NCBI GenBank assembly: GCA_003327425.1
Contig: QOQW01000027.1
Coordinates: 1 to 64,000, forward strand
From: Candidatus Ozemibacter sibiricus
Lineage (GTDB): Bacteria; Muiribacteriota; Ozemobacteria; Ozemobacterales; Ozemobacteraceae
Direction of reading: 5' to 3'
DNA: 64,000 nt
Positions within the stretch are counted from its first letter, which is position 1. The number at the start of each line of letters is the position of its first letter. The position numbers and the translations under genes were made by a program. Shown in pieces: positions 9,930 to 17,979 of the stretch. The notes below the pieces were generated by a model. That model was not told where the DNA came from. It saw only the letters and a program-made list of their open reading frames with translations, and ran no database searches.

Positions 9930-11687
9930 ATGCTGATCCGCTCGAAGAACCGGGTCTACTACTTCGACCGCCACATCTCGGATGCGGTGCTGCGCCTGCT
10001 GGTCTTCGCCTTCACGCTGCTGGCCGGGGTGACCACCTGGCTGACCCTGGCGCGGCCCGATGCGGTCATCGACGCGGTCTTCTGGCCGCGCCTGCAGGAT
10101 GAGATCGCCTTCCTGACCGGGCGCGAGGTCACCAAGCTGGGCACCTCCGAAAAGACCCTGTTCACCCAGGCCCACGAAGAGATGGAAAAGGACGGAGCGG
10201 GCATCACCTCGTTCCCCGAGTATGCCGACCGCATCAGTCCCAACAACCAATCGGTCGAGATGGTGCGGCTGCGGCTGCGCGACCTGCGCATCGCCCTGCG
10301 CATCGTCGGCCTGCTGGTGCTCGACGTCTTCATTCTGGGATTGCTGGTGCTGCGCGTCATCTACGGCAGCGCGCCCCGCCGCTGGAAGGTGCTGCAGTGG
10401 CTGTACGGCCTGTTCAACAAAGACGGAGCCGGGCGCCAGCCCTATGGCTACGTGCATTCGTTCTCGCCGCTGCAGCGCAAGGTCTTCGAGATGGCCTTCG
10501 CCGCCTCGAAAGGCAACCCTGACGGCCGCTTCGATCTCGATCTCGACAAACTGGTCAAGCTCCTCTTCCCCGGCGACGACGTGGTCACCGAGAAGCGCCG
10601 CGCCCTGACCGCCATCGCCTTCACGGAGCTGTGCGAGGAGTATTTCTACTTCCAGATCCCGACCGGGAAGACGACCGCGATCAAGACCTACTGCCCGATC
10701 CTGCCGTTCGAGGACAAAGTGCGCCGCGAGACGGTGCGCGATCTGGCCGGTCGCGAGATCGAGGTGTTCACGGCTGGCACCTTCCGCTTTTCGCCGCCGC
10801 TGTACCAGGAGTATCTGAAATATCGCTACGTCAAACTGCCGCATCCGGTCATCTATTCGATCGACGATCGCAAGCACCCCTTCGCCTTCCGGCTCTACCT
10901 GACCCTGTGGGAAGCCTTGTACGATCTGCGCCAGCAGTCCGACAAGGAGATCGCCACCCACACCGTCACCCTCTCGCTCTTCACCCTGCTCGATCGCGCC
11001 TGCCTCGAGATGACCTACGACAAGGACGCCTCGCTGCTCGAAGCCTTCCACAGCGATCTGGCGGCGCTGAAAGAAGCCGGGTTCATCCGCGGGTGGTCGG
11101 TGGAAGAGCATGGCGACAAGGTCCATCCGCAATGGTACAAAGGCGTCGAACTGTATTCATACGATGCCGCCACCAACACCTATTTCCTCAATTCGAACCT
11201 GCTCAAGCACAAGGCCTACATCTTCGAGATGACGCCATACGCCGAACTCGACAAGATCAAGATCGTGCGCCGGCGCTGCGCCTACATCGATTCCCTGAAC
11301 ACGCCCTGCACCCGCCCGGCCCTGCCGGGCAGCCCCTACTGCAAGCGCCATGCGCGCGCCATGGATTACGAAAGTCCGCGGCTGTTCTACGAGAAGGTCA
11401 AGGCTCTGACCGGGCCGACGAGCGGGGAAGGCACCCCGCCCCCGCCGGCCGCCGGGGCCCCCGAATCGCCAGGCGCGCCGCCCACGACACCCCCCGAACG
11501 ACCGACCGCCGGGCCCGACGGTGCCGATCGCCACGGCCCCGATCGAGACAGCTCCGGCGGCGCCCGGCCCACGACGGCCGATGAATCGCCCGCTGAGATC
11601 GTCGCCGGTCCCACGCCCGCTCCGGGGGGGGCTGACGAACCAGCTTCGCCGGCCGGGCCAGCGACTGGCCCCACTGCACGGCCGTGA
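9930..11687 (+). CDS. Two-helix membrane protein with large soluble domain and Cys/His zinc motif
   Basis: This 585-residue protein has membrane helices near residues 18-41 and 120-146 that flank a small extracytoplasmic loop of about 80 residues. A soluble region of some 300 residues follows (about 165-455). Its segment KHPFAFRLYLTLWEALYDLR and the helices after it suggest a winged-helix-like fold, which is speculative. Next is a zinc motif of the form CX10CX9CX3H (CAYIDSLNTPC, then YCKRH). The final 100 or so residues are Pro/Gly/Ala-rich and probably disordered. It sits between the zinc-ribbon protein and the ATPase-like protein on the same strand, so a common complex is plausible but unproven. 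Confidence 0.7.
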   Translation: MLIRSKNRVYYFDRHISDAVLRLLVFAFTLLAGVTTWLTLARPDAVIDAVFWPRLQDEIAFLTGREVTKLGTSEKTLFTQAHEEMEKDGAGITSFPEYADRISPNNQSVEMVRLRLRDLRIALRIVGLLVLDVFILGLLVLRVIYGSAPRRWKVLQWLYGLFNKDGAGRQPYGYVHSFSPLQRKVFEMAFAASKGNPDGRFDLDLDKLVKLLFPGDDVVTEKRRALTAIAFTELCEEYFYFQIPTGKTTAIKTYCPILPFEDKVRRETVRDLAGREIEVFTAGTFRFSPPLYQEYLKYRYVKLPHPVIYSIDDRKHPFAFRLYLTLWEALYDLRQQSDKEIATHTVTLSLFTLLDRACLEMTYDKDASLLEAFHSDLAALKEAGFIRGWSVEEHGDKVHPQWYKGVELYSYDAATNTYFLNSNLLKHKAYIFEMTPYAELDKIKIVRRRCAYIDSLNTPCTRPALPGSPYCKRHARAMDYESPRLFYEKVKALTGPTSGEGTPPPPAAGAPESPGAPPTTPPERPTAGPDGADRHGPDRDSSGGARPTTADESPAEIVAGPTPAPGGADEPASPAGPATGPTARP

Positions 11688-11852
11688 GGATCGGCCGCCA
11701 TCCGGATCGCTGCTCCAGCCGCCACCCGGCGCTTGGCGGGCGGGCGGCGGGCGGCGGCGCATCCACCCGGGCGGGCGGCCGCAGCGTCTCGCGGGCCGGA
11801 CCGCTGACGGCCACCGCGGGCCGAGGTCCCCGGTCATCGTGCGGAGGCGACC

Positions 11853-14800
11853 ATGCCTGACGCCCGCCACCGGATCGGCCTGTCCTGGTTCGAGGTCGAG
11901 CAACGCCGCAAGTGCCGACCTCCTACCCCGATCATGACGGGCCGCGCCCGGCTGTGGTGGCGGCTGTTCCTGGAGAAGTTCGACGACCCGCTGGTCCGCC
12001 TGCTGGCCGCGACCGCCGGGTTGTCGTTCCTCGTCGGCCTGCCACAGGGGGAGACCACCGAGGGGCTCGCCGTGCTGGCCATGATCCTGACCATCGCCCT
12101 GCTGGGCCTGGCCGGCGAATGGATGGCCTTGCGCCAGTTTACCAGCAGTCTCGAAGACCCTGAACAGAACTGGTTCACCACCATCCGCGATGGCGAACCC
12201 GTGCCCGTCGCCCTGGGCGATCTGGTGCCCGACGACTGCATCCTGCTCGAACCGGGCGATCGCATTCCCGCGGATGGCGTTCTGCTCGACCAGGTCGACT
12301 TCGAGGTGGCCCCTCCCCTTCCGGTCGAAGAGGAGGGTCGAGACGGCGGCCGCCCGTCAATCAGGCCCACCGATTCACGGCAGCCGCGGGCCGGCATGGT
12401 GGTGACGGCCGGCCGGGCACTCTGGCGGCTGTCGGCCTGGCCTGACGTCCCCTCTCCCGAACGGGTGCTGGAGAGCGCCTGGCGGCTCGACCGCACCTCT
12501 CCGCTCTGGCAGCAGACGGAGGCCTTCGTCGGCTGGTTCCCCCCCATCGGCGTCAGCGCCGGGCTTGGCTTGTTCCTGGTGCTGGGGCTCACCGAAGTCG
12601 GCGGCGTGAGCGCCGCCCTGCCCCGCGGGGCCTTCTGGCTGCTGGGGTCGCTGGGCGCCGGGTTGGCGATGGCTCTGGCGTCCTGGTGGGTCCCTCGTCT
12701 GTATCGATCCCTGGCCGGCATGGGCTTCGAGGTCAGCGCCGCCAGCCCTCCCTGGCCCCCGCCCCATCCCGACATCCCCGCCGACGACCGACGGCTCGGG
12801 CTGATGACGACGGGCTTCTTGCTGCTCGTCGGCATCGCGGCGGGCCTGCTGCCCGCCGACCCGCGCACCTGGATGACGATGGCCGGCCTGCATGCCTTGC
12901 TGAGCATGGCGATGCTGGTGCTGGCCATTCTGGTGGCGGTCGTTCCCGACGGGTTGGGCATGCATGTGGTCCTTGGCCTGGTCTGGACGGTGCGCCAGAT
13001 GGTCCGAGCCGGCCTGCGGGTGAGGCGCCTGCAGGTCGCCGAGACCCTGGGCGGCATCGACACGCTCTGCCACGACCTCGACGGGACTCTGACCCGGCTG
13101 CAGCCACGGGTCGCCCAGGTTCTTCTGGGTTCCCGACCGGTCGCCGCCCTCGACTCTCCGGCGGGCGATCGCCTGGGCCGGGCGATCGCCGCCACCTGCT
13201 CCGAGAGCCGGATCTGCCTGGCCCCCGGCCAGCCCCCCATCATTCTCGGCGACCCGCTGGCGGGGGCTTTGCTGCTCTGGCTGCACGATCACTGGCCGAA
13301 CCACCGCCAGGAAGGAACATGGACCATCGAACGGATCGCCGGAGAGGGCGGGTGGACCAGCGCCCTGTTTCGCCCCGCCGCCGACTCGGCCGTCGATGGT
13401 GCAGCGGCGCCTGAAGGGGCAACGGCCGCCGCCGCCGACCAGGGCTCGCCATCAGCGAGCCAGGCGAGCCAGGCGAGCCCCACCGCTACCAACGCCCGAT
13501 CCTGGCCGGAGCATGTCCCCTGGCTGTTCGTGCGAGGCCCCGCCACCGCGGTCGCGCGGATCTGCACCGGCCTCGACCACGAAACCAGCGGCCACGACAT
13601 CGACGGCGACCCTGCCACCGACGGCAACCGCCGCTCGGCCGACCTGGCCGCGCTCATGCGGAGGTTTGAAGAAGCTGATGCGCGCGGGGAAACCTGGCTG
13701 GGCCTGGCCGGCCGACCGTGGCCCGAGGCGCCATTCCGCCCCACCCTGTCGGGACGCGCCTGGCGTGACCTGCGCTGGTTGGGAGCGGCATCTCTGGAAG
13801 CCCCCCCCGCCGAAGGGTATCCCGCCATTTGTCAGACCCTTACCCAAGCAGGGATCGACGTGACCATCCTGACCGAGCGGCCCCTGCCGGTCGTTCGCCG
13901 GGTCATCGCCACGCATGGGCCGACCTTGCGAGCCTGCGCGCCTCGCATCATGACCGGCCAGGGCGAAGGCATCGCGACCTTCCCGATGGTGAGCGCCCCG
14001 CCGGGCCAGACCACGACCACGCGATCTGATGTCTCGCACGACTCGAACGAAGATCTCGCCCAGAACCTGCCCAGCAGCGAGACGTCAGCCGAGGCGCCGC
14101 CTGCCCCCGCCTCCGGCCATGATCTTCCGGGCGCCGCCGGAACGTCCGCCGGCAGCCTGACCCGGGCCCTGCTGGTGCGCCAGCTCCGCGAGCGCGGGAA
14201 GCGGGTCGCCGTGCTCGGCTGGCGGCCCGCGGATGTGCCCGCCCTGGCCGAATCGCACGTCGGCATCGCGCTGGGGCCGGCGGCTCCCCAGCGGGTGCGA
14301 GAGGCCAGCGACGCCATCATTCCCGACGGTTCGCTCCAGTCGCTGGTGCGGGCCATCGCCCTCGGCCGCACCTTCTTTCGGAATATCCGCCGCTATCTGG
14401 TGTTCCAGACGGTGGTCAACGGCTTCATTCTAGGAGCCAGCCTGCTTGGCCCCCTGTTCGGCCTGGGCATTCCCTTCACCGCGCTGCAGATGCTCTGGGG
14501 GCATTTCCTGCTCGACTCGGTGGCGGCCTTGGCCTTGGCGACCGAATCGCCCGACCCTGATGTGCTCGAAGGCCCCCCGACCGATGTCACGGCCCCGCTG
14601 TTCACCTGGGCGATGGCCAGACAGGCCTTGATCATGGGAGGATGGGCGGTGGCCGGCCTGTTGGCCCTGATGGCCGGGCTGGCCCGGGCCAACCTGCCAG
14701 GCGGGCAGGTCGCCTCGCTCCACTTTTCCGCCTTCGTGTTCTTCATCCTGTGGCTGATGTGGATGGCCCGCTGGTCAGGAAGCCGCACCCCTCACGCCAA

Positions 14801-15026
14801 TCGGGCCTGGGACAACCCCTGGGCCCTCGGCCTGCTGGCCGGCACCATGGTCGCCCAGATGGCGTTCGTCCAGCTCGGCGGGCGCCTGTTCCACACTGCC
14901 CCGCTCTCTGAAAGGAGCTGGCTTTTGTTGCTCGCCGGCACCGGCCTGTTCGCCTGGGCCGGCGCCGCACTGACCGACCGGCTGACCGGCCGCCCCTCAC
15001 TCGTCGTCGGCGAACGAATTCCGTGA
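11853..15026 (+). CDS. P-type (P2-like) ATPase homologue with rewritten catalytic motifs
   Basis: This 1057-residue protein has the full order of a Ca2+-pump-like P-type ATPase: actuator domain (IRDGEPVPVALGDLVPDD), M4 (VVPDGL, residues 365-368), P domain, N domain with VRGPATAV in place of the KGAxE region, hinge, and M5-M10 (ALQMLWGHFLLDS, then ALATESPDPDVLEGPP). The catalytic residues are changed. DKTGTLT is DLDGTLT (D408, L409, D410); TGES is lost (PLPVEEE at about 155-161); TGD is TER (674-676); GDGxNDxPAL is GWRPADVPAL. The P loop therefore resembles a HAD phosphatase DxD motif. In M6 only the Asp (D888) of the usual N-x-x-T-D ion ligands remains. The frame is open throughout with GGAGG before the ATG, so it is a maintained gene. 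It is probably not a normal pump; it may be a sensor, a scaffold or a phosphatase-like protein. Confidence 0.85.
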   Translation: MPDARHRIGLSWFEVEQRRKCRPPTPIMTGRARLWWRLFLEKFDDPLVRLLAATAGLSFLVGLPQGETTEGLAVLAMILTIALLGLAGEWMALRQFTSSLEDPEQNWFTTIRDGEPVPVALGDLVPDDCILLEPGDRIPADGVLLDQVDFEVAPPLPVEEEGRDGGRPSIRPTDSRQPRAGMVVTAGRALWRLSAWPDVPSPERVLESAWRLDRTSPLWQQTEAFVGWFPPIGVSAGLGLFLVLGLTEVGGVSAALPRGAFWLLGSLGAGLAMALASWWVPRLYRSLAGMGFEVSAASPPWPPPHPDIPADDRRLGLMTTGFLLLVGIAAGLLPADPRTWMTMAGLHALLSMAMLVLAILVAVVPDGLGMHVVLGLVWTVRQMVRAGLRVRRLQVAETLGGIDTLCHDLDGTLTRLQPRVAQVLLGSRPVAALDSPAGDRLGRAIAATCSESRICLAPGQPPIILGDPLAGALLLWLHDHWPNHRQEGTWTIERIAGEGGWTSALFRPAADSAVDGAAAPEGATAAAADQGSPSASQASQASPTATNARSWPEHVPWLFVRGPATAVARICTGLDHETSGHDIDGDPATDGNRRSADLAALMRRFEEADARGETWLGLAGRPWPEAPFRPTLSGRAWRDLRWLGAASLEAPPAEGYPAICQTLTQAGIDVTILTERPLPVVRRVIATHGPTLRACAPRIMTGQGEGIATFPMVSAPPGQTTTTRSDVSHDSNEDLAQNLPSSETSAEAPPAPASGHDLPGAAGTSAGSLTRALLVRQLRERGKRVAVLGWRPADVPALAESHVGIALGPAAPQRVREASDAIIPDGSLQSLVRAIALGRTFFRNIRRYLVFQTVVNGFILGASLLGPLFGLGIPFTALQMLWGHFLLDSVAALALATESPDPDVLEGPPTDVTAPLFTWAMARQALIMGGWAVAGLLALMAGLARANLPGGQVASLHFSAFVFFILWLMWMARWSGSRTPHANRAWDNPWALGLLAGTMVAQMAFVQLGGRLFHTAPLSERSWLLLLAGTGLFAWAGAALTDRLTGRPSLVVGERIP

Positions 15027-15042
15027 CGGCCCCCCGTCATTT

Positions 15043-15285
15043 TTGTCGGCCCGGAAAGCCACCCACACGACCGCTCTCAATCTCATCCGGGTGGGCGAGC
15101 TACTGATCCCGCTGTTGATCGTCGGCATGCGAGTGGGCGGCATCCGCGGCATCTTCGCAGGCCGACTGCTGACCGACCTCACCGTCGGCGCCCTGGGCCT
15201 GTTCTGGGTCGAGCGGGTCTTGGCCATCATGTCTACGGCCAACCCTGCGTTCCCTCCGGAAGGGGCAGGACCACGGTCTCATTGA
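15043..15285 (+). CDS. Possible small membrane protein
   Basis: An 80-residue frame starting at TTG 16 bases after the ATPase-like gene. It has one or two hydrophobic stretches (about residues 18-33 and 40-65). No Shine-Dalgarno site is visible. Its stop abuts the stop of the convergent FAD oxidase gene in a TGATCA, the same arrangement as at 3943-3948, which mildly favours it being real. It could equally be a chance frame. Confidence 0.35.
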   Translation: MSARKATHTTALNLIRVGELLIPLLIVGMRVGGIRGIFAGRLLTDLTVGALGLFWVERVLAIMSTANPAFPPEGAGPRSH

Positions 15286-17028
15286 TCAGCTCGAGGCCTC
15301 GAACAGCGTGCCAGGGCCGAGGCGGCCGGCGGGGTCGAGAGCTCGTTTGAGGCCCCGCATAGCCGCCAGCGTCTGAGCATCGAACTGGGCGGGCAGCAGG
15401 TATTTCTTCAATTTGCCGATGCCGTGCTCGGCGCTGACCGAGCCACCCAGGGCGACGATCTCGCGGGCGAACTCGAGGTAGAGGGCCCGGCCGCGATCGT
15501 ATTCGGCCGGCGTGCGGGGAATGATGTTGACGTGCAGGTGGTTGTTCCCGATGTGGCCGAACATCACATGCCGCAGGCCGGCTTCGCGCAGGCGGGCGGC
15601 ATAGAGGTCCATGACGGCTTCGAGGTGTTCATCGGGCACCGCCATGTCGGTTCCCAGCTTGGTGATACCGGGATGGACCTCGCGAAGGCTGGCGATCAGG
15701 CGGTTGACGGTCTCGGGCAGGGCGTGCCGGAGGTGCTCGAGGCGGGCCTGATCGACGGGGCCGACCGCCGCCAGACTGGCCTCGACCAGGCCGCCGGCCT
15801 CGGCGATCAGACGGTCCACCGCTGCCAGGCCCGGAGCCACTTCTCGCCGCAACCGCAGACCGACGAACACCGCGACGGTCTGATCGACCCCGAAGCTTCC
15901 ATCCACGCCGTGGTTCGGCGAGATCGACGGAGCGGCAGGTCGGCAGGCGGTTCGGCTTCCCCTCCGCAGCGTCGGCTCGACATGCGCCTGCAGCAGGGCC
16001 AGCGAGTCGGCGCAGAGGTATTCGAGCGCCTCCACGACGAAGGCCGGGTCATCGCGATGGGCCCGCATCAGATGGACGAACCGGCAGGCCGCCCGACGGT
16101 GGGGGAAGAAGGCGACCACCTCGACCGGCAGGCCCTCTACCCGCCGCAAGGCGATCTCGACGGCGGTGATGACCCCCAGCGTCCCCTCCGAGCCGATGAA
16201 CAGATCGAGCAGGTCGGTCGGCGCTCCCCCCGGCGCGGCGAAGTACCCGGCCGCATGTTTGATGGCGGGAATCCGCCAGGTGGGCGCGGGCACGGTCAAG
16301 ATGGGCGATGGGCCCGCGTCGACCGGCGCCCCGGCCCCGACCGCTCGGCTGATCTGCCATGCCTGGCCCGGGCCGCGCCGGTGCTCGCCCCGGGCCAGGT
16401 CGAGCACCAGACCGTCGGCGAGAACGACGGTGAGGCCCCGCACCCAGGCGCGGGTCGGCCCGAAGGCGAAGGTGCGGGCCCCCGAGGCGTTGCTGGCGGC
16501 CATGCCGCCGATCTGGGCGGTGGCTTCGGTGGGATCTGGAGGAAAAACCCAGCGGGTCGACTGCGCGCGGAACTCCTCGAGCAAGGCGCAGGTGACGGAG
16601 TCGGGCGGAGCCGCGAAGGGGAACCGCCCCGACCGGATGGCGCGACGCAAAACGGCCAGGGGCACCCCTGCCCCGACCCGCAGTCGGAATTCGCCCGACG
16701 CCTGGTCCCAGGTGAAGCGGTCGACCCGATCGAGGCGCTCCACCGAGAGCACCCAGCCGCCGGGCGGTACGGCGCCGCCGACCACGCCGGTCCGACCGGC
16801 CGAAACGGTGACGGTGGCATCGGCGCGGGCGGCCTCCTGGAGGAGCTGGACGACCTCGGCCTCGGATTCGGGGAAGGCGACGAGGTCGGCCCGTCCCTGC
16901 AAGCGCGATTCGTCGGTCAGGTACCCCGGGTAGGCCCCGACCGCAGCCGGATCGGCCCACCCCTCGAACCCCGCCCGCACGCTCCCGGTGGCCGGACGGC
17001 CGACCACGACGTCGGGAGGGACGGTCAT
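15286..17028 (-). CDS. FAD-binding oxidoreductase, D-lactate dehydrogenase/GlcD family
   Basis: This 580-residue protein has the vanillyl-alcohol-oxidase FAD fold. The N-terminal PP-loop domain contains SAGRTGVVGGAVP, GGMAASNASGARTF and IGSEGTLGVIT, which bind the FAD pyrophosphate. A C-terminal cap domain ends in FGHIGNNHLHVN and SAEHGIGKLKK, the family's active-site His region. Such enzymes oxidise 2-hydroxyacids (D-lactate, glycolate, 2-hydroxyglutarate); the substrate cannot be read from sequence. There are no 4Fe-4S motifs, so it is not a GlcD-GlcF fusion. It starts seven bases after the PhaR-type gene, so the two are probably co-transcribed. Confidence 0.88.
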   Translation of the reverse strand: MTVPPDVVVGRPATGSVRAGFEGWADPAAVGAYPGYLTDESRLQGRADLVAFPESEAEVVQLLQEAARADATVTVSAGRTGVVGGAVPPGGWVLSVERLDRVDRFTWDQASGEFRLRVGAGVPLAVLRRAIRSGRFPFAAPPDSVTCALLEEFRAQSTRWVFPPDPTEATAQIGGMAASNASGARTFAFGPTRAWVRGLTVVLADGLVLDLARGEHRRGPGQAWQISRAVGAGAPVDAGPSPILTVPAPTWRIPAIKHAAGYFAAPGGAPTDLLDLFIGSEGTLGVITAVEIALRRVEGLPVEVVAFFPHRRAACRFVHLMRAHRDDPAFVVEALEYLCADSLALLQAHVEPTLRRGSRTACRPAAPSISPNHGVDGSFGVDQTVAVFVGLRLRREVAPGLAAVDRLIAEAGGLVEASLAAVGPVDQARLEHLRHALPETVNRLIASLREVHPGITKLGTDMAVPDEHLEAVMDLYAARLREAGLRHVMFGHIGNNHLHVNIIPRTPAEYDRGRALYLEFAREIVALGGSVSAEHGIGKLKKYLLPAQFDAQTLAAMRGLKRALDPAGRLGPGTLFEASS

Positions 17029-17035
17029 GCGGCGA

Positions 17036-17749
17036 TCACGCAGCGCGGCGACCCTTGCGGCGAGCCCCGCCGGCGGGAGCGGTCGGGGCCCCGGCCGCCG
17101 GCGAGCCGGCCTGCTTGAGAGCCTCGAGTTCGGTTTTCAGGCGCTCGAGTTCGCGCTTGAGCGCTTCCGTATCGCCCGCGGCCGGGGTACCGGCAGGGGA
17201 AGAGGGGGCGGGACCGCCGCCCATGGGCGCGCTTCCGGGAAAGGGAGGAGGGGGAGCCGCCGGTCCCGGGGCCGGGGGCGGGGTCGCGGGCCCGGTCGAA
17301 GCCGGGCCATAGCCCGGGCCGCCCATCTGGAACAGCCCAGCGAAGGGGTTGCCGAAGGACGGCAACGGCATGGCGAAGCCGGGGTTCATCCAGCCGAGGC
17401 CGGCCATCATCCGGCGCTGGTTCTCGAGATAGGCATGGAAGGATTGCGGCAGCCAGTGCCAGAGGAAGTCGCGCACGACGTTGTCCTGCGCCCGGATCAT
17501 CAGCAGCACCAGATCGAGGGGCAGATAGTCGGGACGCGTCTTCAAGGTCTCGTACAGCACCTGCCCCATGATGACGTGGGTGATATCCTCGCCGGTCTGA
17601 TGGTCGACGATCCGGATGCGCTCGCCCTGCTTGACCCGATCGGCCAGGTCGTTGAGCGTGACATGGCAGTTGCGGGTGGGGTCGTAGATCCGACGATTGG
17701 GATATTTGCGCAGAACCGTTTCGTTGCCGGAATCGTGGGGCTGGGCCAT
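17036..17749 (-). CDS. phaR: PhaR-type polyhydroxyalkanoate synthesis regulator
   Basis: Residues 10-110 of this 237-residue protein match the PHB accumulation regulator DNA-binding domain: VLRKYPNRRIYD, then VTLNDLADRV, IRIVDHQTGEDITHVIMGQV. A Pro/Gly/Ala-rich linker follows, then a C-terminal coiled-coil segment (about 205-228, ALKRELERLKTELEALKQ). Family members bind PHA granules or oligomers and repress phasin and pha genes. No PHA synthase or phasin is in this window, so the target is unknown. ATG 17749 is chosen because CGGAGGA lies just upstream and homology begins there; a longer upstream reading is not supported. Confidence 0.85.
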   Translation of the reverse strand: MAQPHDSGNETVLRKYPNRRIYDPTRNCHVTLNDLADRVKQGERIRIVDHQTGEDITHVIMGQVLYETLKTRPDYLPLDLVLLMIRAQDNVVRDFLWHWLPQSFHAYLENQRRMMAGLGWMNPGFAMPLPSFGNPFAGLFQMGGPGYGPASTGPATPPPAPGPAAPPPPFPGSAPMGGGPAPSSPAGTPAAGDTEALKRELERLKTELEALKQAGSPAAGAPTAPAGGARRKGRRAA

Positions 17750-17964
17750 GGGTTCCTCCGATCGCACGGGGAATGCCGGCCGCACCGGCCGGTACCCCGG
17801 ATCATACCACGGTTGGTGCGCCGCGGTCATCTTCCTTCCGATCGTCCTTCCCATCAGAATCCGATGGTTGTGCGATGCGGCACGCCTGGACTGTTCCTCA
17901 GGGACGAGCGACCAACCAGGCACCTCGGCGCGATCGACCTGGGGATGCATTCGCCGGGCGGGAT

Positions 17965-17973
17965 TGCTATAAT
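17965..17973 (+). promoter_or_regulatory. Extended -10 promoter, six bases before the start codon
   Basis: TGC followed by a perfect TATAAT. The ATG at 17980 begins where transcription is expected to start, and no Shine-Dalgarno sequence lies before it, so the mRNA is probably leaderless. No -35 box is evident. Confidence 0.6.
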
Positions 17974-17979
17974 GCTGCC

